The notes under the pieces are model-generated. The model was given only the letters and a program-made list of their open reading frames with translations. It did no database searches and was not told the DNA's origin. From the NCBI RefSeq assembly GCF_026421305.1, contig NZ_JAPJBQ010000007.1, forward strand, positions 207,117-271,116: a stretch of 64,000 nt of DNA, in the 5' to 3' direction. A program made the position numbers and the translations under genes. Below are positions 8,417-16,985 of this stretch, in pieces; positions within the stretch are counted from its first letter, which is position 1; each line of letters begins with the position of its first letter. This stretch comes from Dyella silvae. Its GTDB lineage: Bacteria > Pseudomonadota > Gammaproteobacteria > Xanthomonadales > Rhodanobacteraceae.

Positions 8417-9580
8417 TCAGCGCCCCGATTCGTTGCCAAAATCCACCACGCTCAACGGTGCTGGAAATTCGTTTTGCCGCATGTCGGCATCCGGAAGAGC
8501 CTGCCATGGCTGACCTTGCGCAAACGTATCAATCGTCGCGTAGGAACCAAGCAGGCGGAATCGGTCCAGCCCATAAGGCAAACCTTCGGCAGCGAGCGGT
8601 GCGTTGGCGTCGCTCACATGAAAATGCAGGTGCGGGCCGGTCGATTCGCCGGTGAAGCCGAGCTTTCCGATGACCTGTCCGCGCCGCACGTGCTCGCCGG
8701 GCCTGACGGCAATGCTTCCGGGCTTGAGATGTTCGTAGAACGCGAAACGGCCATCGCCGAGATCCAGCGCCACATAATTGCCCGCTGCGTTCTCCAGCGG
8801 CGCCTTGTGCGCCATGCCTTCGGCAAGCGAACTCGCCTCGGCGACACCTTCGCCGATGGACGCCACCACGGCGTCCGTCACCGCGAGCACATCGGCGCCG
8901 TAGCCGAACCATTGCGATGCCAGCTTGCCGTCGCCGCGAGCAAATCCGCCGTGGGGACCGACGCGAATCCAGTCGATGGCGAAGCGCCCGGGCACATGCA
9001 CAGCGCCGTTCACGGCATACAGCACACGTCGATGCCCCCGCTCCCAGCGTGCATCGTAGATGGCGACCCATGGACCGCCACGCAGGGGCGGACCCAGTTC
9101 GGATACGTTGGACGGCTGCACGATCAGTGCTGCGCCATCCACCGTCGCGGTACCTGGCTCCGCCCCCGCCCTGACATACGTGGCACGGTGGACCAGCCGC
9201 AGCGGCTGAGTAACACGGTCCTTCAGCGGCACCGATAAATAAACCACGGCATCGATGCCCGGTGGCCATTGCGTGCGAAGCGCTTCGGCGGGCCGATCGC
9301 TACGTCCGATGGCATGGCTGAGCGCGTCACCTTCGATCTCTGCCAGAGTCTGACCCTGATCATCCAACACGCTGATGCGCTGAAGCGTCAGGGGTTCTTT
9401 GGCAAAGTTGGTGAGGTGCAACTCGTACAGCAAGGATGTCCGGCCATCGACGTTGACCGGTTCAGGCATCCATGCCACGCGCATATCAAACGACTGTTGC
9501 TGCGGTGCGCGTTGCGCCAGGGCCGCGCCGACCAAAAGCACACCAAGCAGCGCGAACAGGGTTTTGAACCATGAATGCAT
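8417..9580 (-). CDS. Secreted M23-family metallopeptidase (LytM domain)
   Basis: Predicted exported zinc peptidase (387 aa) acting on cell-wall peptides or a related target. The ATG at 9580 gives MHSWFKTLFALLGVLLVGAAL with a signal-peptide cleavage region at ALAQR. The N-terminal half is a beta-rich domain of unknown role; the C-terminal half carries the zinc site: RFAIDW as the aspartate ligand and GPHLHFHV as the second histidine motif. The first His of the usual HxxxD is not obvious, so the metal site may be of the variant type seen in similar Xanthomonadales proteins. It is transcribed towards glnA and probably alone. Confidence 0.85.
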   Translation of the reverse strand: MHSWFKTLFALLGVLLVGAALAQRAPQQQSFDMRVAWMPEPVNVDGRTSLLYELHLTNFAKEPLTLQRISVLDDQGQTLAEIEGDALSHAIGRSDRPAEALRTQWPPGIDAVVYLSVPLKDRVTQPLRLVHRATYVRAGAEPGTATVDGAALIVQPSNVSELGPPLRGGPWVAIYDARWERGHRRVLYAVNGAVHVPGRFAIDWIRVGPHGGFARGDGKLASQWFGYGADVLAVTDAVVASIGEGVAEASSLAEGMAHKAPLENAAGNYVALDLGDGRFAFYEHLKPGSIAVRPGEHVRRGQVIGKLGFTGESTGPHLHFHVSDANAPLAAEGLPYGLDRFRLLGSYATIDTFAQGQPWQALPDADMRQNEFPAPLSVVDFGNESGR

Positions 9581-9808
9581 GACGGCCGCTCCCGCTCGGT
9601 TGGGGTGCCCAGCTTCAGGGGCGCTGGCGAACGGTACCAATGCCATATGTCATTGCGAGCGGCCCTTGTACGACCGCTGCTCGGACAGCACAGGACGCTA
9701 TGGTGCGCCGGGATGTCGCGCCGAGTCAGCTTAGGTCAGACAAAAGTGGGGCATCATCGCTACCTTCGACAACAGCGATAGACAGGTCGCGAAGACTGGG
9801 TGTTCCGA

Positions 9809-11071
9809 ATGATCAAGAGCTGGCAGGCCGTCACATTTTCCATCGTGCTCAGCGCAGTGCTGGTTGCGTTTGACGTGCCATCAGGTGACTGGTGGTCGAC
9901 CAGCGCTTTCAGCCTCGCGGCGGGCGTGGCAGCGCTGTCGATGATGGGTATCGCGGCGGTGTTGAGTGCGCGGCTGGCATGGGTCGAGTCGCTGTTTGGC
10001 GGGCTCGATCGCCTCTATCTCGTGCACAAGTGGCTCGCCGTCTGGGCACTGGGGTTGGCATCGTTCCACCTGGTTTTTCACGCGGGCATGCAGGGCTGGA
10101 ACACAGCGCCGATCATCGCGATGCCGCGCGACGTCACGCGCTTTCTGCGGCAGTTCTCGTTTGTCGGTGTGATGTTTATCGTGCTGCTGGCGCTGAACCG
10201 GAACATCCCTTATCGGGTATGGCGGCAGTGGCACAAACTGTCGGGGCCGTTGTTCATCGTAGTCATCCTGCACTGGCTCAGCATCAAGTCGCCGGTTGCG
10301 TGGACGAGTCCCGCAGGTCTCTGGATGGCGCTGACGACCGGGGCAGGCGTCGTGGCCGCGTTGTACAAGCTGGTGTTGTATCGCTTCGTCTCCGGTCAGG
10401 CGGAATATCGAGTGGTGGCAGTGTCGCCGGGCAAAGCGGCCATCCATCTGGAACTGGAACCGGTCGGTAAACCGATCGCCTTCACGCCTGGACAGTTCGG
10501 TTTTCTGCGCATGAAGCACGACGGTCTGCGCGAACCGCATCCATTCACCATTGCGAGTGGACAGCACCCCGATGGCCGCGTGGACTTTGTGATCCGCGCG
10601 CTGGGCGACTTCACCAGCCAACTCGTTGCCAACGTGCGTGTGGGCATGCTGGCCGATATCTATGCACCGCATGGCCGCTTTACCCGCAACACACAAGCGC
10701 CGCGCGAAGTGTGGATTGGCGGCGGCGTGGGCATCTCGCCGTTCATCGCCTGGCTCAAGGACAGCGAAGCCGGCGGCTTCGAGCACGTCACCTTGTTCTA
10801 CTTCTATACGCCAGGCCGGGAATTCCCCGAGGTGCCTGTGCTGCAGGCCATGGCTGATCGTCGTGGCGTCACGCTGGTGCCGGTACCGGATGGCCCCATC
10901 AGCCCGACGTTTCAGCAGCGCTTCGGTGCCATCGTGCGCGAGATCGGCGGGCCGTCCGTGGACGTCTCGTTCTGCGGCCCATCGGGGCTGCTGCACGTCA
11001 TTCGCGCCCAGATGCACGCGGATGGCGTACCGGAGACGAACTTGCGCTACGAGTACTTCAACTTCCGCTGA
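9809..11071 (+). CDS. Ferric-reductase-like membrane flavoprotein (haem/FAD/NAD domains)
   Basis: About 420 aa. The N-terminal half has around six hydrophobic helices of the ferric-reductase/NOX fold with histidines suited to haem ligation (VHKWLAVWALG, FHLVFHAGM, QWHKLSGPLF, ILHWLS). The C-terminal half is a ferredoxin-NADP reductase module: FAD-binding REPHPFTIAS, then a pyridine-nucleotide-binding GGGVGISPFIAW and a C-terminal FCGPSGL. It probably moves electrons from NAD(P)H through FAD and haem across the inner membrane to iron or oxygen; the true acceptor is unknown. Start is ATG 9809; a GTG three codons earlier is also possible. It stands alone between oppositely oriented peptidase genes. 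Confidence 0.85.
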   Translation: MIKSWQAVTFSIVLSAVLVAFDVPSGDWWSTSAFSLAAGVAALSMMGIAAVLSARLAWVESLFGGLDRLYLVHKWLAVWALGLASFHLVFHAGMQGWNTAPIIAMPRDVTRFLRQFSFVGVMFIVLLALNRNIPYRVWRQWHKLSGPLFIVVILHWLSIKSPVAWTSPAGLWMALTTGAGVVAALYKLVLYRFVSGQAEYRVVAVSPGKAAIHLELEPVGKPIAFTPGQFGFLRMKHDGLREPHPFTIASGQHPDGRVDFVIRALGDFTSQLVANVRVGMLADIYAPHGRFTRNTQAPREVWIGGGVGISPFIAWLKDSEAGGFEHVTLFYFYTPGREFPEVPVLQAMADRRGVTLVPVPDGPISPTFQQRFGAIVREIGGPSVDVSFCGPSGLLHVIRAQMHADGVPETNLRYEYFNFR

Positions 11072-11238
11072 GGCTTGTGGACAGAACTGCAAGGTTCAGT
11101 TGAGCGCCTGACAACGCAGACACTTTTCGATTCGTCGGATGCTGATGCGAGCTCTGGCGTGCCGATGGTACGAACTGGATGGCAATCGCCGGGTGGGCGG
11201 CGGCGGGACATTACGCGCGGAAACGCAGCTGCGGTATG

Positions 11239-12255
11239 TCAGTGCGCTGGTTTGTCATTCGCCTTGGCTTCGTTAGTCATCGCCGCGTGTGCCAGTTCGA
11301 GTGCCTTGTCGAGCGCTAGCTCGGGCGGGGTTGGTACATCCGGCTTCACGCCCACACCCTGCCAGTCGGTGCCGGTGATGGGATTGATCGAGCGCATTTC
11401 CGGCAACTTGATCAGGAAGTGATCGGTGAGGCGCCGACGCTCATACGGATGCGCCCCACCGCCGCTGGCTTCGCCCACCACGGTGACGCGCTTCATGGCC
11501 TGCAGGTCGTAAGCGAAAGCTTCAGCGGCGGAAAAGGTCTTGTGCGAGATGAGTACATAGACCGGTTTGACGCCGCCGAATCGGCGGCCGGCCACCCACA
11601 CTGGCGACATGGCACGGGTGAGCCGATTGCTCGGGCGATCATAGATGGCGCTCATTTCCGCCGGCTGGTCCAGCAGATATGCGGCCATCAGCATCTCCAT
11701 GCTGCTGTCGCCGCCGCCGTTGTTGCGCAAGTCGATGATCAAGGCTTTGGACTGCGCCAGCAGGGTCATCGCGGATTGCAGCATGTCGGCCGCCACGCGC
11801 GGCGGTGCGAACACGCGCAGGTCGAGGTACCCAATGTCACCATCGAGACGTCGCACGCTCTCGAAGCCATGGTTGATAGCCGGGCCGGCCCAACTGTCGT
11901 CGTCTTCTTCGTATTGATCGGCAGCCTTCGCATCGGGCATCGGTACGGGCTGCACGCTGTAGTTGATGCGAAAGTGTCCGTCGCCGGATAGTTTGCGCAG
12001 CTCGGTGGTCAGCGCCTGGGCGAACGCTTCGGGATCGCGAACACCCTTGAACGCATCGGTGTTGGCCTGCTGGCGAATGGTCTGGGCGACCTTGAGCCCC
12101 AATGCCTGATCCACATAGCGAGCCTGGATCACCTCGGCAGCTCGTTCGATCACCTCACGTTGCCCGTCCGCTGTGATCACCGAAGCGTCGAGTTCGGTCG
12201 CGGTGGCACAGCAGAAGCCAAGGGTCAATGACATGGCAAGCAGGATGCGTTTCAT
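11239..12255 (-). CDS. S41-family (C-terminal-processing-like) serine peptidase, exported
   Basis: 338 aa with an N-terminal signal (MKRILLAMSLTLGFCCATAT). An IRBP-like helical N-domain containing LSGDGHFRI is followed by the tail-specific protease core: the strand GYLDLRVF, ALIIDLRNNGGGD, and the nucleophile motif KTFSAAEAFAYDL with the catalytic serine, then VVGEASGGGAHP. No PDZ domain is visible, which fits the short S41 subgroup. The substrate is unknown; a general periplasmic or surface proteolytic role is likely. Confidence 0.88.
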   Translation of the reverse strand: MKRILLAMSLTLGFCCATATELDASVITADGQREVIERAAEVIQARYVDQALGLKVAQTIRQQANTDAFKGVRDPEAFAQALTTELRKLSGDGHFRINYSVQPVPMPDAKAADQYEEDDDSWAGPAINHGFESVRRLDGDIGYLDLRVFAPPRVAADMLQSAMTLLAQSKALIIDLRNNGGGDSSMEMLMAAYLLDQPAEMSAIYDRPSNRLTRAMSPVWVAGRRFGGVKPVYVLISHKTFSAAEAFAYDLQAMKRVTVVGEASGGGAHPYERRRLTDHFLIKLPEMRSINPITGTDWQGVGVKPDVPTPPELALDKALELAHAAMTNEAKANDKPAH

Positions 12256-12451
12256 AGAGGGGCCTGGCTGGGATGGCTGCGTGAGCTACGCCAAATATTC
12301 CGGCACGTTGATCAAACGATAGGCATGGGCGTCGCGGTAGTTCACAGCGAGTGCTTGTGATGTCGAAAGGGGAGCTGTCGACGAAGTAGCGTGGTGGACG
12401 TGTAACGTTGGCCGTTGCTCGCGAGTCACCGTGCCCGCACAAGGTGGGCAA

Positions 12452-13009
12452 TCACGCATCGTTCGTTCGTTTCTTCTTCGCGGCACCCTTGCTCGCACCT
12501 GCAGTGTGCTTTCTCGCAGCGCTCCTGCCAGATGGCGACTCCGCAACGGATAGTCGCGAGCGCGCTTTCGCCATTCGATCGCCGAACGATTCCACTTCAA
12601 GTGCCGCGATGGCCTCGCCGAGTGACTGCGCCAGGGGGCGCGGTAGCGATGCATCGAGGCTTTCGCCGGCCATCTGCGTTACCTTCCAGCATTCGCGCAG
12701 TCGCGGAAGCATCGCGCGACCGCGGGGCGATAGACGAATCAGTCGTTGGCGACCGTCGACCAGCCCAGGTTCGGAGTCGAGCAGCCCTTCCTTGATCATC
12801 AAGGCCACGGTCTGTGTCGCTGCCGGTTGAGTGATCTTCGCCGCCTCGGCAATCTGCCCGATCGTGCATGGCTCGCACGCGATCAATGCGCGCATCACCG
12901 GCGTGTATCGAGGTCGATAGCGAAGTCCTGCCGATGCGTAAGCTTCTTCCACCGCGCCGTCGAGCAGTTCGATCAAATGGCGTAATTGGGTACCGAGTCC
13001 GGGCATCAT
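12452..13009 (-). CDS. MarR-family transcriptional regulator with basic C-terminal tail
   Basis: 185 aa if begun at the ATG at 13009 (MMPGLGTQLRHLIELLDG). An in-frame ATG at 13045 would place the palindrome at 13014-13040 inside the gene, so the shorter form is preferred. A winged helix is visible (CTIGQIAEAAKITQPAATQ, then the wing GLVDGRQRLIRLSPRG). The last 25 or so residues are Lys/Ala/Ser rich (KHTAGASKGAAKKKR), like histone H1-type tails, and may add non-specific DNA binding. It is divergent from an alpha/beta hydrolase, its probable target. Confidence 0.85.
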   Translation of the reverse strand: MMPGLGTQLRHLIELLDGAVEEAYASAGLRYRPRYTPVMRALIACEPCTIGQIAEAAKITQPAATQTVALMIKEGLLDSEPGLVDGRQRLIRLSPRGRAMLPRLRECWKVTQMAGESLDASLPRPLAQSLGEAIAALEVESFGDRMAKARSRLSVAESPSGRSAARKHTAGASKGAAKKKRTNDA

Positions 13010-13013
13010 GTGG

Positions 13014-13040
13014 ACATATATATAAGCGCTTATGTAATGT
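13014..13040. promoter_or_regulatory. Palindromic operator candidate between marR-like gene and hydrolase
   Basis: The core ATAAGCGCTTAT (13022-13033) is a perfect 12-bp palindrome within a looser dyad bounded by ACAT and ATGT. It lies immediately before the preferred MarR start, as expected for autorepression, and 166 bp upstream of the hydrolase. Confidence 0.6.
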
Positions 13041-13198
13041 GTCAAGCACAGCTGATGAGAGGGCTGGTGTGGCTGCAGGGCGGTACGCGACCGCTTTACA
13101 GCGCAACTCGGGTGCCGCGCTCCTCAGCTGTAAATGGAAGTCCGTTTACACCAAAGGGCGCAGGCCCTTCCCACATCATCCCCAAGGAAGAAAGCACC

Positions 13199-14005
13199 AT
13201 GAATGACACGACGTTCATCACCATCGGCGACGGATGCCGCATCGCTTACCGCCTCGACGGCGCCGACGACAAACCCGTGCTTGTCTTGTCGAACTCGATC
13301 GCTACGACGTTGCACATGTGGGACGGCCAGATTGCCGCGCTGACCCAGCACTTTCGCGTACTGCGCTACGACGCACGTGGCCATGGCAACTCGGACGCGC
13401 CCGCGGGTGCCTATTCCATGGATCGTCTGGGCCGCGACGTCATCGAGTTGCTCGATGCGCTCGGCATCGAGCGCGCACACTTCCTTGGCCTGTCGCTTGG
13501 CGGCCTGATTGGGCAATGGCTGGGCATCCACGCGCCGGATCGCATCGATCTACTGATCTTGAGCAATACGTCTGCCCACCTGGGACCTGTCAGCGAGTTC
13601 GATGCACGCATTGCAGCCATGCAGACGTCGCCCGACATGGACGCAGTGGCGCAGGCGTTCCTGGCAAACTGGTTTCCGGCCCGCATGCTCGAAACAAAGC
13701 ACCCCGCCATCGAGCCGTTCCGAGACATGCTGCTTTCCACTGCGCCTCAAGGGCTGGCCGGGTGCTATGCCGCTGTGCGCGACAACGACATGCGGCGAAC
13801 GATTGCCCTCATTAACCGCCCAACGTTGGTGATTTCCGGCAGGGACGATACCGTCACGCTGGCAAGCCATGGTGAGCACATTGCCGCGACAGTACCGGGT
13901 GCGCGCCTGGTGATCCTCCCGGCCGTCCATTTGCCCAACGTCGAGCATCCGGAGATGTACGTGCGCACGGTGCTGGACTTTCTGCTGGAAGGCGAAGCCG
14001 CCTAA
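13199..14005 (+). CDS. Alpha/beta hydrolase, 3-oxoadipate enol-lactonase-like
   Basis: 268 aa with a good ribosome site (AAGGAAG) before ATG 13199. The fold is clear: oxyanion strand VLVLSNSIATT, YDARGHGNSDAP, the nucleophile elbow GLSLGG (Ser about 99), the acid GRDDTVT and the C-terminal histidine in PAVHLPNVEHPE. The pattern closely resembles PcaD of the protocatechuate branch of the beta-ketoadipate pathway, but no other pca gene is nearby, so another ester or lactone substrate is possible. It is divergent from the MarR protein, which probably represses it. Confidence 0.8.
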   Translation: MNDTTFITIGDGCRIAYRLDGADDKPVLVLSNSIATTLHMWDGQIAALTQHFRVLRYDARGHGNSDAPAGAYSMDRLGRDVIELLDALGIERAHFLGLSLGGLIGQWLGIHAPDRIDLLILSNTSAHLGPVSEFDARIAAMQTSPDMDAVAQAFLANWFPARMLETKHPAIEPFRDMLLSTAPQGLAGCYAAVRDNDMRRTIALINRPTLVISGRDDTVTLASHGEHIAATVPGARLVILPAVHLPNVEHPEMYVRTVLDFLLEGEAA

Positions 14006-14090
14006 GGGGTAACCATGACCGTAGATTCACTTCGGTCCGTCGGTGAAGGTATCTGGCCGGCGTAGCCACGCACACCTTCTGGCGCACATG

Positions 14091-14123
14091 GCCGGGTTGT
14101 CGAGCCAAGCGCGGCAACCCGGC
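14091..14123. terminator. Inverted repeat between convergent genes
   Basis: GCCGGGTTG / CAACCCGGC, a perfect 9-bp stem with a 15-nt loop, between the hydrolase and protoglobin 3' ends. It lacks a T run, so termination efficiency is uncertain. Confidence 0.4.
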
Positions 14124-14149
14124 AACACCATGTACGTTGGAGTCGGTGG

Positions 14150-14761
14150 TTACGGAGTCGCGCCTGCGCTTTGGGTGGCCATATACGTCTTTGCCCAAAG
14201 CGCCATCTGCATATGCGCCGATTTGCACCAGGCGCTGTGCATGCCGGCAACGTCGGACTCATCATGGCCTTTGGCGGCGAGATAGGGCCGTATGGTTTCG
14301 TTGAGCACAGCAAGAAAGGCGACGATATCGCTGTAAGGCACGTGGGGCGTGGATACAACGCCGTCCGTCTGGTTCTTTTTCACAGGGGTATGCCGAAGGG
14401 CAATCTCGTGCTGGTAGTTGAGCCAGTCCTGATCGTAGGGACGCTGGCAGGTATCGCGAATCCATTGCTGGAACCGCAGGTTGCTCCGCGCCAGATAGTC
14501 CGGCAACGGCGAGCCATCTTGGTGGCGCGAGTGCTTCGCCAGATGAGGAATGCCCGCGATGATCTGGGACCGCCAGTGATTGACGATGGCCTCGACCTGA
14601 TCATCGAGTACCGTGCCTGCCAGTTGCAGAAAGTGCTCGTCCTCTTGCGTGAATCTTACGGACGTCTTGAGCTGCTCGAGATCGGCAAGTGTGGCGGGAG
14701 AGGGCGCAACCTCGGTTGTTCCGTACGTATATCCCGGGATGTCGATCGCAGAACGATTCAT
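14150..14761 (-). CDS. Single-domain protoglobin (haem protein)
   Basis: 203 aa from ATG 14761. The whole protein matches the protoglobin fold known from Methanosarcina acetivorans and from globin-coupled sensors: an N-terminal extension with IPGYTYG, FTQEDEHFLQ, DQVEAIVNHW, then the F-helix EIALRH with proximal His at about 124, followed by KKNQTD and the C-terminal helices (KGHDESDVAGMHSAW, MQMALW). No output domain (MCP, GGDEF or kinase) is attached, so it is a stand-alone protoglobin that may bind O2, CO or NO. It lies between the hydrolase and an AhpD-like gene; the role is unknown. Confidence 0.9.
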   Translation of the reverse strand: MNRSAIDIPGYTYGTTEVAPSPATLADLEQLKTSVRFTQEDEHFLQLAGTVLDDQVEAIVNHWRSQIIAGIPHLAKHSRHQDGSPLPDYLARSNLRFQQWIRDTCQRPYDQDWLNYQHEIALRHTPVKKNQTDGVVSTPHVPYSDIVAFLAVLNETIRPYLAAKGHDESDVAGMHSAWCKSAHMQMALWAKTYMATQSAGATP

Positions 14762-14831
14762 GGGGTGCCTCGGTGATGAAGTGCTTGGCCACCCGCTGCA
14801 TCTGGATGCGGTGGCATCTGCTTTTGCACAA

Positions 14832-14863
14832 CCACCTGGCGGGCGCCGCGGCCCGCCGGGTGG
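14832..14863 (-). terminator. GC-rich inverted repeat downstream of the AhpD-like gene
   Basis: CCACC-t-GGCGGGC ... GCCCGCC-g-GGTGG forms a long GC stem between the AhpD-like gene and the protoglobin gene. It probably terminates or attenuates leftward transcription; no strong T run follows. Confidence 0.45.
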
Positions 14864-14937
14864 CCGATGTTTGCTTGTATCGGTGAAGCTTTCCTGTGCC
14901 ACTCGTTGGGCCGAACACGTCGGCGCCGCAGAGATGA

Positions 14938-15282
14938 TCAGGCCGACGCACCGTACTGACTGGCGGCGTCCATGACGCGCGCGGAATACACCAGCGCGGC
15001 GCCTGCATTCAGCGCGATAGCCACGCCAAGCGCTTCTGCAATTTCCTCGCGAGTGGCACCTTGCTTGAGGGCTTCGCTGGTGTGGACCGTAATGCATCCG
15101 TCACAGCGACTGGTGACCGACACCGCCAGGGCGATCAACTCACGCGTCTTCGCGTCCAGCTTGCCGGTCTTGCTGCCAGCCTTGGACAGCGTCTGATAGC
15201 CGGCGAGCGTATCGGGGCTCAGCTTGCCGATCTCCCCAATGCGACCCAGCAGTTCCGTGCGGTATTCCGGCCAGTTCATCAT
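14938..15282 (-). CDS. Carboxymuconolactone decarboxylase / AhpD-like protein
   Basis: 114 aa, starting at ATG 15282 after a clear CTGAGGAG site (MMNWPEYRTELLGRIG). A single CMD-fold domain carries the redox-type motif SRCDGCITVH (CxxC plus His), as in AhpD-like alkylhydroperoxidases, so a peroxide-detoxifying or general thiol-redox role is more likely than lactone decarboxylation. It is divergent from a LysR gene with a strong shared operator palindrome. Confidence 0.88.
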   Translation of the reverse strand: MMNWPEYRTELLGRIGEIGKLSPDTLAGYQTLSKAGSKTGKLDAKTRELIALAVSVTSRCDGCITVHTSEALKQGATREEIAEALGVAIALNAGAALVYSARVMDAASQYGASA

Positions 15283-15349
15283 GCGAGTTCTCCTCAGGTG
15301 GTGATGGCCGCGTAAGCTACGCCGAACTGTTCTGCTTGTTGATCGAAAG

Positions 15350-15372
15350 TTGTGCATAAGCTTCATGCACAA
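15350..15372. promoter_or_regulatory. LysR-type operator between AhpD-like gene and lysR
   Basis: TTGTGCAT-N7-ATGCACAA, a perfect 8-bp inverted repeat containing the LysR T-N11-A pattern. It is 62 bp upstream of the lysR ATG and 68 bp upstream of the AhpD-like ATG, which suits control of both. Confidence 0.7.
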
Positions 15373-15433
15373 TTGCATGGGGATCGCGGTGGTCCATCGC
15401 GACAAAACCGTGCGTACGATCAGGGAGCTTTCG

Positions 15434-16285
15434 ATGGAATGGAGTGATCTGCGGGTTTTCCTTGCCGTGGCCCGAGAGGGAACGCTGGGCGGTGCGGCGC
15501 GCAAACTGGGGCAGACCCAGCCCACCATGGGGCGACGATTGCAGGCCCTTGAACAAGCGCTCGGGCAACGGTTGTTACAGCGCACCAAGGATGGTTTCGT
15601 TCTGACGGGCGAAGGCGCGGCGGTGCTAGGTCATGCCGAGCGCATGGAGGAGGAGGCGCTCGCCTTTCAGCGCCAACTTGCCGGGAAGGAGCAACAGCTC
15701 GACGGCATGTTGCGCATCACCTCGTCGGATTGGTTTGCCGAGTACGTGTTGACGCCCGTCATCGCCCAATTCTCCGTGCGCTATCCGCATGTCATCCTGG
15801 AACTGCTGACCGATTCGCGGCTCTTCAGCTTGTCGCGGCAAGAGGCTGACCTGGCATTTCGCATCCAGCCATTCGACGAGCCAGACGTTGTTTCCCGCAA
15901 GCTGCTCCGTATGCCTTACGGTGTTTATGTAGCGCCAGGTCATCCGCATCCCGTGCCGGGTGATGGCGAGGGCGCGTCATTGCTGGTGATGAATACCGCA
16001 TTTGGCGGCATGCCCGAAATCGAATGGTTGCAACGCATGCTGCCCAACGCGCGCGTTGTTTTCCGCAGCAACGCACGCGCCGTGCAGGCACGCATGTGTA
16101 TCGAGGGCGCGGGAATCGCCGTGCTTCCGCGGCCATTGGGCGACGCCATCGGGCAACTCGATCGCATCGACCTCGGCGAAGAGCCGCCTATACGTGATAT
16201 CTGGGTGGGCTATCACCGCGACATGCGTGGGCTCGCAAGGCTCCGGATGCTGCTGGATATGGTCGTGGATAGGCTGGCGAACTGA
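15434..16285 (+). CDS. LysR-family transcriptional regulator
   Basis: 283 aa from ATG 15434, preceded by GGGAG. The N-terminal HTH (GGAARKLGQTQPTMGRRLQA) and linker helix are followed by a LysR substrate-binding domain (ITSSDWFAEYVLTPVI, then EADLAFRIQPFDEPDVVSRK). It diverges from the AhpD-like gene with the operator at 15350-15372 between them, so it probably regulates that gene, perhaps in response to an oxidant. That last point is inference. Confidence 0.9.
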   Translation: MEWSDLRVFLAVAREGTLGGAARKLGQTQPTMGRRLQALEQALGQRLLQRTKDGFVLTGEGAAVLGHAERMEEEALAFQRQLAGKEQQLDGMLRITSSDWFAEYVLTPVIAQFSVRYPHVILELLTDSRLFSLSRQEADLAFRIQPFDEPDVVSRKLLRMPYGVYVAPGHPHPVPGDGEGASLLVMNTAFGGMPEIEWLQRMLPNARVVFRSNARAVQARMCIEGAGIAVLPRPLGDAIGQLDRIDLGEEPPIRDIWVGYHRDMRGLARLRMLLDMVVDRLAN

Positions 16286-16378
16286 CGAATCCGATGGCTC
16301 TTTGTCGGCCTTCGTCGCTAACAACGTCAAGACAAAACCTGACAGGCGAGGCTGCGGGGTTCTGTTACGTTCGGCGTG

Positions 16379-16472
16379 TCGCTCGCGCCGTCTCTCATAG
16401 GGCAACGCGAGCGACCATGGCAGTGATGTCATGAGTCGCGGGCCGCAGGTGTTACAAGCACCTACGACCCGC
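16379..16472 (+). other. Two hairpins in the leader of a small unknown gene
   Basis: Hairpin 1 is TCGCTCGCG/CGCGAGCGA (16379-16387 with 16406-16414). Hairpin 2 is nested: GCGGG/CCCGC at 16438-16442 with 16468-16472, enclosing AGGTG/CACCT at 16447-16451 with 16459-16463. The first could be the terminator of the upstream lysR gene; the second lies about 30 nt before the next start codon and could be a structured leader. No known riboswitch class was recognised. Confidence 0.4.
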
Positions 16473-16502
16473 TAACCACAACCAACTTACGACGAGTTGA
16501 TC

Positions 16503-16832
16503 ATGGCTAACCGCGATCATACGGCACACACACGCCCGTTCGTTCCCCCTGACGGCACCCTCACTGGCCCGCCCGGCGGCCCGCATCCTGCGGGTAATCA
16601 AGCCACGCCACGGCGTTTATCGCTCCCACTCGATCCGGTCCTGGCGTCGTATGTCTTGACGCGCTTGCGGATGGATCTGGAAGCCCGCCGAGCGGATGAG
16701 GCCTCTGGCCACCCGGCAAAGCCATGGCAGTGGCCCCATTCCGGTGAAGTCATTGCCTGCCTCACCACGGCCATTCACTGCCTTGACCATTACGCCGGCC
16801 TGCTCGGTCACGAGCCCCCAGTGAACACTTAA
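16503..16832 (+). CDS. Hypothetical protein, proline-rich N-terminus
   Basis: 109 aa (MANRDHTAHTRPFVPPDG...). The first 40 residues are Pro/Gly rich and probably disordered. The rest has two amphipathic helices (PVLASYVLTRLRMDLEARRA and a GEVIACLTTAIHCLDHYAGL segment). No family recognised. It lies 153 bp upstream of a HigA-type antitoxin, in the place where a toxin usually stands, but does not resemble HigB. The start is ATG 16503, with GACGAG seven bases before it. Confidence 0.5.
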   Translation: MANRDHTAHTRPFVPPDGTLTGPPGGPHPAGNQATPRRLSLPLDPVLASYVLTRLRMDLEARRADEASGHPAKPWQWPHSGEVIACLTTAIHCLDHYAGLLGHEPPVNT

Positions 16833-16985
16833 CCCCGTCCGATGATCGTCCCCCGTGGCGCATCGGCTCTCCGGTCGATGCGCCACACCTGGATGATCAC
16901 GGACGGGCAAAGAGGTCATTCCCCTACACGAAGCAGCGTCATCCCAACGCCGCCGCTTTGCTGTGCCCGACCGGAAAGCCAGCCC

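Noticed and set aside
12986..13198. N-terminal extension of the enol-lactonase-like hydrolase to 12986
   Set aside because: The extension crosses the MarR operator and promoter region, is not protein-like, and ATG 13199 has a proper ribosome site.
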